Program-made: the position numbers and the translations under genes
Notes under the pieces: model-generated
Database searches by the model: none
What the model was told of the DNA's origin: nothing
What the model saw: only the letters and a program-made list of their open reading frames with translations
Assembly: GCA_963281255.1 (NCBI GenBank)
Contig: OY725499.1
Location: 1,054,001-1,118,000, forward strand
Direction of reading: 5' to 3'
Length of the DNA stretch: 64,000 bases
From: Aphrocallistes beatrix
Taxonomy: Eukaryota; Porifera; Hexactinellida; Sceptrulophora; Aphrocallistidae
In this document: positions 11,066-21,665 of the stretch, one piece after another
How positions within the stretch are numbered: position 1 is the stretch's first letter
How the letters are laid out: each line of letters starts with the position of its first letter

Positions 11066-11433
11066 CAGTGTTTCTCAAACTAATTTAGCACACCGCCCCC
11101 TAATCAGGATTTACTGTCGACACCGCCCCCTCCCCTTACTAATGATCCGTAAGCCATCAACAGTGTAATTATTGTATTAATTAGTCACGGGAAACCATTG
11201 ACAGTGTGATTATTGTACTTTCTAGCTCTAACAACTACAGTGAATGTTGAAATTTGTTTCAAAGATTGACCATCAATATTCTGGAATACACTTTTTTTAT
11301 GAGGTTCAAATATCGTAGATGTATTGCTAACAAAACACATTAGCGCCCCCCCAGCGCCCCCTTACATTATAGCGCCCCCCAACAACCTTTCAGCGCCCCC
11401 TGGGGGCTCTACGGCCCACTTTGAGAATCACTG
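11066..11433. mobile_element. hAT MITE (368 bp)
   Basis: Inverted ends CAGTGTTTCTCAAACT and the complement-like CACTTTGAGAATCACTG are flanked by the perfect 8-bp duplication GTTTAGAG (11058-11065, 11434-11441). The C-rich interior ('accgccccct', 'agcgccccc') is iterated. Confidence 0.92.
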
Positions 11434-11776
11434 GTTTAGAGGGTTACTTTCATGAAATTCTAAACGCGTCATTTTGTAGAGGTGACAATTCTACATCGTT
11501 TTTGTTATGCAATATTTATTCCGTTCCAAATAGGTCCCACTCGAATAAATTTGGTATAAATTAGTCAATATACAAATTTGGTCTAGGACAAATTAAGACT
11601 GTGATTTATTTCTATAGTTTTATTACAATAACAAAGATATATTTGTTCCGAGTTATTTTTATTAAGTAGGAAGGTGTGAATGCTAGTCATTATCGAACAT
11701 ATCTTGTTGATTAATTACAGGATAGCTTAATATGATTAGATTATGCTAGATCCCTGTCTTATTTACTCTAACAAGC

Positions 11777-11857
11777 GCGCTTTGATTCTTTGCGCTGCGC
11801 GGTTTGCGGACACTTTGGGTCCGCAGAGTCGACCTACGGGCGCCTGGAGTTACTAAA
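11777..11857 (-). mobile_element. Helitron-like 3'-end fragment, diverged
   Basis: Reverse complement of the family's 3' tail: 'caagcgcgctttg', then 'gcgctgcgcgg', then 'gcggacactttgggtccgc'. Only about 80 bp survive. Confidence 0.7.
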
Positions 11858-11860
11858 TAT

Positions 11861-12124
11861 AGCCTATTTTGGGAGTTTGATTACATTTTATAAATATTGT
11901 AAATAAAAATTCACAAATAATTACTCATATAGATTCGAAAATACGAGTTTCAGGATCTACACCCCTAAAAACCCATGTCAACCGTTGGAAGCTAGTTTAT
12001 AGCCTATTTTTGTGATTTGTTTACTTTATGTAACTATTATAAACAAAAGAAAACGAATAATTTATCTTATAGATTCGAAAATATGATATTCGAACCCTAC
12101 ACCCTTGAAAACCCCATGTCACCT
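11861..12124. repeat. Diverged tandem duplication, period about 140 bp
   Basis: Two copies starting at 11861 and 12001 share 'agcctattttt', 'atagattcgaaaata', 'acccctaaaaaccccatgtca'-type phrases in the same order. Function unknown. Confidence 0.6.
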
Positions 12125-12434
12125 GATGTCTCTAGTATATTTGTCAAAATTCGTTAAATGGTGTGAAAATATGTATATAGAAGTATGAAAATGTGCACAT
12201 AACCTTTGTATTGCTATACACTATACTAAAATTGAGATATTAACATAAGTGTGGCTTTGAAGTAGTAATGGCAGTGACAATATATTGTAGTGCCGTGCAA
12301 TGATTTCTATTGTGAGAGTGAAGTAATATATTTTGTATAGAAAGGTGTGAAAAATAGTTTCCATTTTTTTGAAGAGGTGTGAAAATTTCGCATATACTTT
12401 AGAACTTAATCTGACTCACATCATTTGACACCTA

Positions 12435-12922
12435 CACTGCCTGGCCATAAGTATTCGAACACCATATTGATTCACATCATAAATAATACTAAAATGGGTC
12501 TACTCATGGAGGCCAATTCATTCAAACGACGAGAACCACTGAAAATATGATATCAAATATGATATCTACAAGTACACACTAAAATTAGTCTGTTTACCCC
12601 TAGAAGTTTTCTATAATCAATTATGTCTCAAAGTAAATTTATATCGTTTGTGCCATCTTGATCCACTTGCTCTTATTTAATATAATGGTAATGGCAAGTG
12701 GAAAGTGACACAGGGTGACACCGTTGGTAGGAATTGCGCTTTAGAAAGGATTAATATATGGAAAGCTTCTAAACCGAGTAATTCGAGTGTGCAGATTTCG
12801 AATTTGATGTTAGATCTTCAGTAACTGATGTTTGAATGAATTGACCACCATGGGCAGACCCATTTTAGTACTATTTATGATGCAAAGCAATATGGTGTTC
12901 GAATACTTATGGCCAGGCAGTG
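12435..12922. mobile_element. Tc1-type MITE (488 bp)
   Basis: Ends CACTGCCTGGCCATAAGTAT and its complement are flanked by TA (12433-12434, 12923-12924). The inverted similarity runs about 90 bp inward. The end motif 'CCTGGCCATAAGTATTCG' is typical of Tc1-like elements. Confidence 0.88.
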
Positions 12923-12996
12923 TACATGCCAATTTTATATATCTAATTCTCCAAAATTCGGACAAACACAAAGAAAAAAATCCTAGCGTTTTAATA

Positions 12997-13507
12997 TCCT
13001 TACTAGTAAACTCGATTAATGTGTATATATATCCATAGGCGCCGAACTCGGGGGGGCTGGGGGGGGCTCGAGCCCCCCCTGGATTCGAAGATGGCTCATA
13101 GACGCAATACAAATTTTAGAGCTGAGCCCCCTAGAACTACAAATTTTAGAGCTGAGCCCCCTAGAACTACAAATTTCAGTTTTTCGACTATAACTCAGCC
13201 ATTTTAGGTTATAGAAGGCTGAAATTTTAATAGAATGTGTATATTAATATATCTCACATATGATGCAACTCTCATCAAAAAGTGATGACTCATCATTCCG
13301 TTATGACATTATCATTACGCTTAAAAATTTAAAAAGTGACAAATTTGATGATTTTTCGTACAATATCGATTATAACAGTGAGACAGTCATATTTAGGGAT
13401 GTTGTCTCCCTTGTAATTAATCAATGTGAGCCTAGGCGACCAAAGGACGCATCTGGCGGACACAAAGTATTTGCCAGCCGCGCAGCGCAAGCAAGCGAAG
13501 CGCTTGT
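12997..13507 (+). mobile_element. Helitron-like copy with a foreign GC-rich block
   Basis: The 5' end (A|TCCTTACTAGTAAACTCG) and the 3' tail (to GCGCTTG at 13507) belong to the family. Bases about 13034-13175 are instead a G/C-rich block with inverted 'gggggg'/'cccccc' runs and a tandem 'ttttagagctgagccccct' unit, as in a truncated hAT MITE. Confidence 0.65.
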
Positions 13508-13559
13508 TGTAATTAATGTAAATGCAAAGCCGGAGAAGCGGTACGGCTGATAAAGTATT

Positions 13560-13737
13560 TAGCACTTTTCATAGATTTGTATTATAGGTATTGGAAATCC
13601 ACCATTTTTGCATTACTTTTTCAGATATGATTTTTAACAAACCACCCTTTTTTTGCTTCTGCCGATCCTGAAATGAGAGCAAAATCTAGTTTCCTTTGAG
13701 AGGAAAATGGCTAAAATTTTTTTGTCCTTTTAAAGTT
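13560..13737. repeat. Dispersed repeat shared with 57840-57985
   Basis: The phrases 'aacaaaccaccctt', 'gaaatgagagcaaaat' and 'tttcctttga' occur in the same order in both places. The copy here is cut by the P-type element that starts at about 13738. Nature unknown. Confidence 0.55.
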
Positions 13738-14720
13738 ATAGCATTGCATTCTATATACTGAGGCAATGGCAGTCACCAAAAAATAGTACTATGGATTGGT
13801 TAAATACTTCAAAACCAATAATTTTGATATTGTAGATATTTCAATTTCCATTAATTTAGACATTCACCCACCCTGACAAACTAACTATTATAGGTTTTTA
13901 ATGAACAATAGAATTAATTAATACCTAATACATACAAAATATTAAAAGAATAGTTAATCACAATATTGAGACATGAGAGACAGACTTGACTTAGCTTGAG
14001 AGACAGACTTGACTTAGCTTGAGGGACAGAATTGACTTAGCTTGACTTGAGACCTGAGACTTGAGGCAATATTTGGGGAAATTAAACATTTTTCTTAGTC
14101 TTTTAAATTCAATCAATTGTATCCAACTTGAGTATGTCTATGCATGATTCTAGAATAATTACATTACTTAAGAAATAACTCACCTTTGGAATCTTGTTGT
14201 TTTGGTAGTATTCACAGGTCTTGGAATGGCTCGATACCATTTTCACGAAGAGCATCATCTTTTGGGAAATTGAAATGATACCCCTTTGTCATTGGAAGTA
14301 GAGTCAGGCGCGACACAAGACATCGTCCAAATAATAATTTATGCAATTAGTGTGAGGCGCATGCGTTAGTCCTACTCCATATGTAGGCATTAGTCCTACT
14401 CTCTATGTAGGCGTTAGTCCTACTCCGCGTCCCCATTAGTGCTGTTAAGTGAGGTATTATTAATGAGTGAAAGAAATAATATGCAGTAAAACAATACATT
14501 ACTGTAATACACTAATGTTGTATGTGAAGTAAATATAAATATTGTGGTTACATAATATTTTTAAAATGAATATTTAAGTAACCATGAACTCAAAATATGG
14601 GATAATTATATAGTTGATAATAACAGTTATTTAACTAGCGGTTTTAGGATTGATGTATTTAACCAATCCATAGTACTAATTTTTGGTGACTGCCATTGCC
14701 TTAGTATATATAATACTATG
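13738..14720 (-). mobile_element. Short P/THAP-type element keeping only a THAP remnant
   Basis: Terminal inverted repeats of about 80 bp ('ctatatactgaggcaatggc' and complement) are shared with the P-type element at 18547-21137 and the copy ending near 55897. The only coding trace is on the minus strand at about 14180-14320. No transposase core is present, so this is an internally deleted, non-autonomous derivative. Tandem 'gagagacagacttgacttag' units lie at about 13974-14050. Confidence 0.7.
14170..14330 (-). pseudogene. THAP domain remnant
   Basis: Minus-strand reading gives 'FNFPKDDALREN', close to the THAP core 'F.FPKD..LRxxW', followed by a shifted frame equivalent to 'WFRAIP'. The same segment occurs in the copy at 54700-54840. 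THAP domains are zinc DNA-binding modules that P-type transposases use to bind their ends. Frame and Cys residues are degraded. Confidence 0.55.
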
Positions 14721-14734
14721 GTTAGAGTTTCCAA

Positions 14735-15180
14735 TGGGCTACTTGTGTCACCTGGTGTCACACTAAAAAGGACACATTTTCAAATCGAAATGTCCCACTT
14801 TAATAACTTATTTTAATAGTGCTGGGTCATTATTTTAATGCTGAATTCGTGCTCAACACTAAATTTCCAGCAATTTAACATATATATTGACCATATTTGG
14901 AAATTTTTTGATTGACCGTGCCTAGAAACGGCCAGGAATTTTTCACATTCCTGGTCGTCGCTAGGAATAGACAAAAGAATTCTCCAAATTTGGTCAATAT
15001 ACGTATATATCAAATTGCTGGAAATTCAGTGCTGGACACGAATTCAGTATTAAAATAATGATCTGGCATGGCTAGTTGAAGTTGTAGATTGGGATTCCGG
15101 CAGATGCTATCGGGTGTGGTCATTTTTGTGTCCCCAATCATGAATGACAACTTTTTCATACTTCTGAAGGTGTCATGATG
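14735..15180. repeat. Dispersed foldback repeat, copy 1
   Basis: Outer blocks 'gctgggtcattattttaatg' and 'attaaaataatgatctggca' are inverted over about 75 bp, and an inner pair 'aaatttccagcaattt' / 'aaattgctggaaatt' is inverted too. A second copy with the same order lies at 35195-35690. No coding capacity; superfamily not clear. Confidence 0.7.
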
Positions 15181-15368
15181 TGATATTTTTTGATTATCCA
15201 TATTTTGAAATTAAGTACTGCTATATGTTTTTGAATAAGGATGTTTGTATGTTATTTAATATTATGATACAGTTAAAACTAATGAAAATGAGGGATATAG
15301 ATAAAAATAATAATATTTTTAAATTTTTTAAATCACTTATAATTGTGATAACTTTTGTAAATTCAACA

Positions 15369-15921
15369 TCCTTACTATTAAAACTCGATTATTGTTTGTT
15401 TGTTTGTGTGTGTGTGTATATATATATCTGTAACGAATTGATTGAAGAAACTGCCGGGCGTAGAAAGCTGATTTTTGGCATGTGGGAGTTTTTGGCTATG
15501 GCTCCAGTAAGTTCTGTGCTCAGACCAAAATGTCGACTCATCATGGAATTATGACGTCATTGTCACATTTTTAAAAGTAAAGCAATCCAGTTATTCGACC
15601 ATAACTCAGCTATTATAGGAGATAGAGGGCTGAAATTTTAATAGAATCTGTATACTAACACGTCTCACATATGATGCAACTATCATCAAAAAATGATGAC
15701 TCATCACTTTGTTATGACGTAATCATTACTCATCAAAATTTTTAAAATTGATAAATTTGTTGATTTTTCGTGTGATATCGATAATAATAGTAGGAGAGAC
15801 GTATTTAGAGATGCTACCTCCCATATAATTAATCAATGGTGACCACAGGCGACCGAAGGGAGCCTCCGGCGGACACAAAGTGTCCGCCAGCCGCGCAGCG
15901 CAAGCAAGCGAAGCGCGCTTG
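15369..15921 (+). mobile_element. Helitron-like copy, complete
   Basis: A full single copy: A|TCCTTACTATTAAAACTCGA at the start, TG/TA microsatellite, conserved body, GC-rich tail, and end GCGCGCTTG|T. The insertion lies between A and T, as for Helitrons. About 553 bp, with no coding capacity. Confidence 0.8.
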
Positions 15922-16660
15922 TAGAATCGAAAACTCGACGGTTTTCAGCGAGTACAAGAAAATGAATTGACAGATTTTCGATATTTTACTTTAGTAAAAA
16001 ATTATATATATATTTATTTGTAGTTAGGAGATAGAAAACAAAAAGATAAAAGATAAAAAATTTGAAAATTATAATCAATTCATTTACCATTTTTAGCCAT
16101 TTGGTACAGAAATAAATGAGTAAAATGGACATTTGGCATTGAACAGCTACTGAAAATCTGACATCAAATTCGAAATCTACACACTCGAATTATTCAGTGA
16201 CAATGACGTCATAATTCCATGATGAGTCAATATTTTCGTGCGGGGTCAACTTAGCAGAGCCATAGCCAAAAGACCCCACATGCCAAAAATCCATATATTT
16301 AACGCTCCCGTATACTACTATTATTTGTATAGAAAGAATTTTTTTCAAATTTTCAAGTTTATTTTCTTTTTGCAGGAAGGTTAGAAAAGGAGTCCTTAAG
16401 GATTTACAAGGGGTTTGGAGTTAAATCTTCATTATATTTATACTAATAATGACTGAAAAGATCATTCAGATACAGAAGCGGGAAATATAATTTAAGTCAT
16501 TTATCCAAGGTCCAATGACGAATGATGATAAAGTGAAATACTTTCCAAAGCCAATTGTTCTTATCCATGGTCCAAAGTGCTTCACATGTGAGAGATCAAT
16601 ATTATTTCCAACCAATTGATTGTAGATTATTTGGCTTTGAGACGGCAATGATATATGTAG
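15922..16660. other. AT-rich DNA with one Helitron-like fragment
   Basis: Bases about 16199-16296 are the reverse complement of the family's 5' body ('tgacgtcataattccatgat', 'gccatagccaaaagac'). The rest shows no gene. Confidence 0.55.
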
Positions 16661-16662
16661 AT

Positions 16663-17172
16663 CATTTATTTATACATCTGATATCTGCATTTTGGATGAA
16701 TCGGAGCTCCCTGTACTGTTTAGAGGTAAACTGTACTCCAAGCCTGGTCTAGTAACCAACATTGATACCGTAATTGAAATGGACAGGGAGTGACACTGGT
16801 ACTCAGCTCTGATCAGCCGAACCCATTCTGAATCATCTGTGAATATGACGAAGTTGACAAATGCAGGAGAGACAGGAACTGAGTCGTTATGAGAAAGTTG
16901 AGCTGTGCGTTGTGGCGGTACAGCTTCTCTTGGTCGGAGAGACGATCTGAAGTTGCAATGAACGAGGTAGCTAGAGTTACGAGCTTACTGCTACTGCCAT
17001 TCAGAAGCCAGTCAAGATGCAGGTAAAAGGTGTTGTAGTTAGATGGTAGGGGATGCAGAATTAGGTTCAGAGATCGCTGTGGATCTCTCTTACCAATAAA
17101 AAAACATGTAAATATATAATATAAGGTCAGAACAAATATAAAATATTTCAAATATTTTCTTAGCCTCATCAC
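16663..17172 (-). CDS. Unassigned frames with an N-terminal membrane anchor
   Basis: A minus-strand frame of 119 residues starts at 17172 with a short basic stretch and one hydrophobic segment (residues about 9-27, 'YFIFVLTLYYIFTCFFIG'). That is the pattern of a type II membrane protein such as a Golgi glycosyltransferase. A second minus-strand frame covers about 16663-16980 and includes 'FVIFTDDSEWVR', which resembles the 'F.SDD..W' block of some fucosyltransferases. The overlap of frames suggests two exons or a decayed gene. Family assignment is a guess. Confidence 0.25.
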
Positions 17173-17204
17173 TAATTTTAATTAGTATACTTCTCTTGGA
17201 TCAA

Positions 17205-17240
17205 GACAGTGCTATCCTCGGTTATCCGAACACTGGTTCC
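17205..17240 (+). repeat. Possible pogo-type MITE left end
   Basis: The phrase 'cagtgctatcctcggttatc' resembles the pogo-type end at 47743. No matching right end was found. Confidence 0.3.
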
Positions 17241-17344
17241 TTGGAAAGTTAAATATTTATTAAAACTATTAGAAACGAGAGTGTACGGTTGATAGAAATG
17301 TATTTGCTTGCTATTCCGTATTAAATATTTATTTTTTATCTAGA

Positions 17345-17530
17345 AACAAATTCTTGAATTTGGGGAGGGAGGCGGCGGCGAAGATGGCGGCGGCGGTAGA
17401 GGTGGCAGAGGCGGCCGCGGCAGAGGGGGCGGTGGCAAAGGTGGCAGAGGTGGTATAGGTAGCAGAGGCGGCAGAGGCGGCAGAGGCGGCAGAGGGGGGG
17501 AGGAGGGGAAAGATGTGAGTTTTTAATCTT
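17345..17530 (+). CDS. RGG/Gly-rich exon, copy 1
   Basis: After a good acceptor (TTTTATCTAG) an open frame reads Gly/Arg-rich sequence with many RGG units ('GRGGRGGRGRGGGGKGG') and stops shortly after 'EEGKDVSF'. RGG repeats are common in RNA-binding proteins such as GAR1 and fibrillarin. No upstream exon with a fold was found, so identity is open. The G+C content is very high against an AT-rich background. A second copy lies at 21456-21660. Confidence 0.4.
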
Positions 17531-17719
17531 CTAAATTAAGCAATAAATTTTATATTTACTGCAACTCCTAGTATAGTGGATGTCATGATCAATAAGGAAC
17601 GTCGTACTTCACTCGTTATTGGAAATTATATTGGACTAATTTGGACCAATTTGGGCCATATACACTAAGCGGACAAAAATATTTCAACACTTGATTCTTT
17701 CCCGTACAAATAATACTAA

Positions 17720-17855
17720 CCTGAGGTCACATTGGTTAATTATATGGGAGATAACATCTCAAAATATGTCTGTCCTACTACCATAATCGATATCGCACGA
17801 AAAATCATGTCCGAATAACTGTATTGCTTAACTTTTAAGAAGTGATGTGAAGATG
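17720..17855 (-). mobile_element. Helitron-like fragment
   Basis: Reverse complement of part of the family body ('gtcacattggttaattat', 'ataatcgatatcgcacgaaa'), without ends. Confidence 0.7.
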
Positions 17856-18299
17856 CATGTTGAATAGACAGGCGATGTGCAGATAGGCGATTTGAGTGAG
17901 TGACAATATTTTGAGAACATTTTGAAATATCGTAAAAATATCGTTTTTAATTATTATGGGTGACCAAAATGTGGTTGGTCATTTTATTCAGTGACGTTTA
18001 TTAGACAGAAGTTGACACATATTGGTAAATTCACACATGCTTATTTCTAAGTAATTACATCAGTGCATCTATTTCCTGAACCTGAGGTTGTAAAAATCAA
18101 GATGTTGTCATTGTAAGGTGATGTATTCTGATATTTTTCACGCATAGATAGATGATGCAAATATCCAGGAAAATGAATTATTTCAGTTTCGGAAAATTAT
18201 TTCAAAATATCTTCTAAGTAAGTAAGGAGTATATGAATTTATCATATTTAATCATAAAATCATAAAACTTGATAAATTAATTGTCTAGAAAGTTCGATG

Positions 18300-18363
18300 G
18301 TAATGGCCATCCATGGTCCAGATTTTGAATAGAGTGCCATTGCCTTAGTATATAGAATGCTAT

Positions 18364-18453
<90 letters not shown>

Positions 18454-18476
18454 TAATCGAGTTTTAATAGTAAGGA
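18300..18476 (-). repeat. P-type end, long (AT)n and Helitron-like 5' end
   Basis: 'gccattgccttagtatatag' (about 18340-18360) is a solitary P-type terminal repeat. An AT run of about 85 bp follows. The segment closes with the reverse complement of the Helitron-like 5' end ('cgagttttaatagtaaggat'). Confidence 0.75.
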
Positions 18477-18950
18477 TTATCAATCAGTGCCAACTTATGC
18501 CACATAAACCCATTTTGACCACTATACATGATGGTAATGAATTACCATAGCATCCTATACACTAAGGCAATGGTGCTGATTAGTGGACTTGGACTAGGGA
18601 TTGGTTAGATCAGTCAAATTTGATTTCCTAAAAATGGTTCGATTATGCTGGTATATAGCTTCGTATATTATATACTGATCGTTTTCATGAATTCTACATC
18701 GATTTACTTCGAAATGGTTTGAGGATAACCCTGTAGAGAATTTAATTTAAACCAACCACATTACTTTTATACATAAACATACTACTTATTTGTATTGTTT
18801 TAAAGTCAACCACATTAATTATATATTTATTTACTACCTTGTTGTGAAGTTCTACAAATCACTATCTTTTCATATACACAAATCAAACTCAATCTGAAAT
18901 ACTCCTGACTGCTCATACGTATCAAATTATTATTACTCTTTCGAACGACA

Positions 18951-19470
18951 ATGTCCTGTCCAGGCTGCAAGTCTAATTATAGAAGTCAAGCAGAATCTAC
19001 CTCTGAAATCCTGAAATTGAAGAATGGTTTAGAGCAATTCCACACCCACGGAAGGACTATGCAAACACGCAAATGAGAGTAAGTTTCTATGATTATGTTT
19101 CATTTACTGATCGTCAGATTTACACTTCTACTCACCGTTTAGCTATGTGTACATCATTTCAAACCAGATGACATCGAGATTTGAGAGAACCATTACCTAC
19201 AATGACGGGCTTCGCACTGTTACAGTTTCTAGAGATAGAATAGCTCTTAATAAGCTGCAGTACCCAGTACATTCCCAACCTTCCTATCTATGTGAAACCA
19301 ATTCCAAGCTAAGAGACTATCTTTGGATCACAAAGAACGTTTGCTGATGGAATCTGCATACTCTAAGAGCATTACTGACAACGAAGAAATGGTAGATAAG
19401 TTCTTAGTTAGTTCATTTCCAGATCTTCTTTCTAGACTAAATTTAATCGACCTACGAAACGGCTAGATAG
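18951..19470 (+). pseudogene. THAP-domain transposase remnant of the P-type element
   Basis: Begins 'MSCPGCKSNY', the first Cys pair of a THAP domain, then in a shifted frame 'EIEEWFRAIPHPRKDYANTQ', the THAP Trp/Pro core. A donor GTAAGT at 19079 and an acceptor TTTAG at 19142 join it to 'LCVHHFKPDDIE', which holds the Cys-x2-His-Phe of the C2CH motif. After further shifts comes 'RFERTITYNDGLRTVTVSRD' and more decayed sequence to about 19470. The intron inside the THAP domain shows that this was a spliced animal gene. Frame is lost in at least two places, so it is inactive. Confidence 0.75.
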
Positions 19471-19647
19471 CTCATGTGTAGCAACTATTATTTTTTATTG
19501 AGAAAGTTATTTCAGAAATTTCATGACCGATCCATGTCAATTAACGACGAATTATATATCAAAGCATTTGAAAATAAAAACGTCACAATTCCGACCTCGC
19601 GAATTTCTATAAATGACACTCGCTAAGTTGAGACCATCCTCAATGAG

Positions 19648-19784
19648 CAGGGTTTCTTTCAGGAGGGGGCATTTGCCCCCCCTTGGAAATGACTTAAGTG
19701 TATGATTGAAAAAGGCCATGCCCCCCCTATAGTTCTACAAGCCTTCATTTGCCCCCCTTACATAAAATCCTGAAAGAAACCCTG
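19648..19784. mobile_element. hAT5-like MITE (137 bp)
   Basis: Ends CAGGGTTTCTTTCAGGA and exact complement TCCTGAAAGAAACCCTG are flanked by a 5-bp duplication ATGAG (19643-19647, 19785-19789). The 5-bp size fits the hAT5 group. The interior is a G-run/C-run hairpin. Confidence 0.85.
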
Positions 19785-20126
19785 ATGAGGTTGATAAGTA
19801 TTTACTAATATTTCAACTTAATAGCTCTCAAACTGAATGTTCTATTCAAAATCATGTAGTTTTTCATCCATCACTTCGAGAGTGCAATTAATTAAGCTTA
19901 TTGACTCGTCAGACCTAGACATAGGTGAAATACATACAGTGAATCTTTGAATATTTCATTCCACTGTTTTTGGCTCCATCGACAGTCCAAGTGATCCCCC
20001 ACAATTGTATTTCCAACCATTGTTCGTCCAATTCCGTTAGGGTCTAGCTCCGCGGTTGATATATTTCTAATTATAACTACAACAATGAGTGATATCGAGA
20101 GTCGATATCTATTTGTTGAGGCTCTA

Positions 20127-20594
20127 CAGCAGTAGTTCTGAACCTTTTCAGTCAGTATACCTTGGTGCGAAAATGAGGTTTCACGTACCCCTCTAATTTT
20201 TGTTTTATTTTGTTTGTTGGTTTGGTTTGGGATGAACTGCATGAATATATTGCTTATTAAAAAAATTTATCGCAGGTACCCCCTGGGGGTGCTATGCGTA
20301 CCCCAGGTTCAGAACCGCTGCTTGACAGGGTGTTTCAAAAGTCTTGGCCCCTTGAACATTTTAACTTAAATACTACATATAATACATGCTGAATTCCATT
20401 CACTTAAAATTTCATTTGCCAATATAATAACCTTTCAATTCTAGTACTTTCCTAACTCGATTTGACATACTACTCACTAAATTTTCTAAGAATGATTTCG
20501 ATATTACTTTTTCAGCGGCCCGATTGATAATTTTTTGATTTCTTAGTTTTCGTGGCTCTATTAGAAGCGGTACTAAGACATTTGAAACACCCTG
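20127..20594. mobile_element. mariner-type MITE, interrupted
   Basis: Right end 'catttgaaacaccctg' followed by TA, left end CAGGGTGTTTCAAAAG. Its first bases are separated from the rest by a hAT MITE (20130-20320), so the left TA lies before 20127. Confidence 0.65.
20130..20320. mobile_element. hAT MITE (191 bp) inside a mariner-type MITE
   Basis: Ends CAGTAGTTCTGAACCT and complement AGGTTCAGAACCGCTG, with flanks CTCTACAG and CTTGACAG (6 of 8 match). It landed in the first three bases of a mariner-type MITE. Confidence 0.75.
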
Positions 20595-20679
20595 TATGTA
20601 CTGATAATTATCTATATCCGTTACAAATATTATTTCGAACCAAAGTTAGTACCTAATTATTGTAATATATTCTTATAGA

Positions 20680-21060
20680 TAAATCCTCCGACATGATCTA
20701 TCACTCCTGTATCTACAACCGTCTGAATGAAATCTACTTCATCATTATCGAGGAACTCCACTAACGGCTACAATGACACTTATTCAAAACGCATCGGAAT
20801 TACATTCTACCCCTATCATCATATCTCGCTTCTACTCGACTTTCTAAACTACCTCTATGCTCTTTTTAACTGTGAATCATATGTACCAATTATACTTATT
20901 TCTGCTTAATTATTTATTAATTTACTTATTACATGTCCACTATGTATGAAATTATCTCCAGCCATTCATGATTTCATAAAAGGGAAGTAGGTTACTAATT
21001 ATTTACTTAATATGGGTAGTTACAGCAAATTTACAATTGTATTATAATTTTGAAATCAAA
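20680..21060. other. Decayed 3' region of the P-type element
   Basis: Short frames (for example 20727-20909) read like degraded coding DNA, but no P-transposase block is recognisable. Confidence 0.35.
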
Positions 21061-21455
21061 ATAAACTAACTGATCTAACCAATCCCTAGTCCAAGTCCAC
21101 TGATCAGCACCATTGCCTTAGTGTATAGAATGCTATGGAATTACCTATGGTGGCTGAGGCTGATAAGATTGTTCATTGAGTTGAGTAACTTATTAGTTAT
21201 GTTCAACTATAACCAATTCGAATGTGCAGATTTCGAATCTGAAATCAGATTTTTAGTATCTCTTTGAATATCATAAATTGTCCCACATTCACCTCAAATT
21301 AATGTTTTCTTTGAAAATCTTGCTAGAAAGAATACGATCTAGGTAAAACGTCTCAGGACTATCCATCACGCACTTGGGTAAATACATAACCATAAATATT
21401 ATACAAACAGCTAATACATGATATCAACTGTCTTATATTTACTGTTTTTGTAGAT

Positions 21456-21665
21456 GGATCAAGGTTTAGACGGACAACGGGGGAGAGGGGCGGCGAGAGG
21501 ATGGGCGGCGGCAGAGGCAGAGTTGGCAGAGGCGGCCGCGGCAGAGCCGGCGGTGGCAAAGGTGGCATAGGTAGCAGAGGCGGGAGCAGAGGCGGTGGTA
21601 GAGGCGGGGCAGAAGAGGTGGAAGAGGGGGGAGGAGGGGAAAGATGTGAATTTTTAATCTTCTAA
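21456..21665 (+). CDS. RGG/Gly-rich exon, copy 2
   Basis: After the acceptor TTTTTGTAG the sequence repeats the Gly/Arg-rich exon of 17345-17530 ('GRGGRGRAGGGKGGIGSRGG'). The RGG frame is open from about 21508 to a stop in the shared 'tttttaatcttc' segment. Small length changes put the tail in another frame than in copy 1, so at least one copy has lost its original end. Confidence 0.35.
   Translation, partial: GSRFRRTTGERGGERMGGGRGRVGRGGRGRAGGGKGGIGSRGGSRGGGRGGAEEVEEGGGGERCEFLIF

Larger units (their letters stand above)
17345..18546 (+). repeat. Segmental duplication, copy 1
   Basis: The order RGG exon, 'gtggatgtcatgatcaat', 'ggaccaatttgggccatata', 'tatcaatcagtgccaactta', 'aatgaattacc' recurs at 21456-22085. 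Copy 1 is longer because it holds a Helitron-like fragment (17720-17855), an AT run with a Helitron-like 5' end (18366-18476), and a P-type element (18547-21137), after which the duplicated unit resumes at 21138. Confidence 0.8.
18547..21137 (+). mobile_element. P-type (THAP) DNA transposon
   Basis: Terminal inverted repeats of about 70 bp (inner part 'actaaggcaatggtgctgat') are flanked by the 8-bp duplication GAATTACC (18539-18546 and 21138-21145). The undisrupted site exists at 22037-22062, in the second copy of the segmental duplication, and shows one GAATTACC, confirming the duplication size. An 8-bp duplication and a THAP domain are both characteristic of the P superfamily. It contains a decayed THAP gene and three further MITE insertions. 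Confidence 0.85.

Noticed and set aside
18362-18550. Ile-Tyr repeat frames on both strands
   Set aside because: They are translations of an AT microsatellite.
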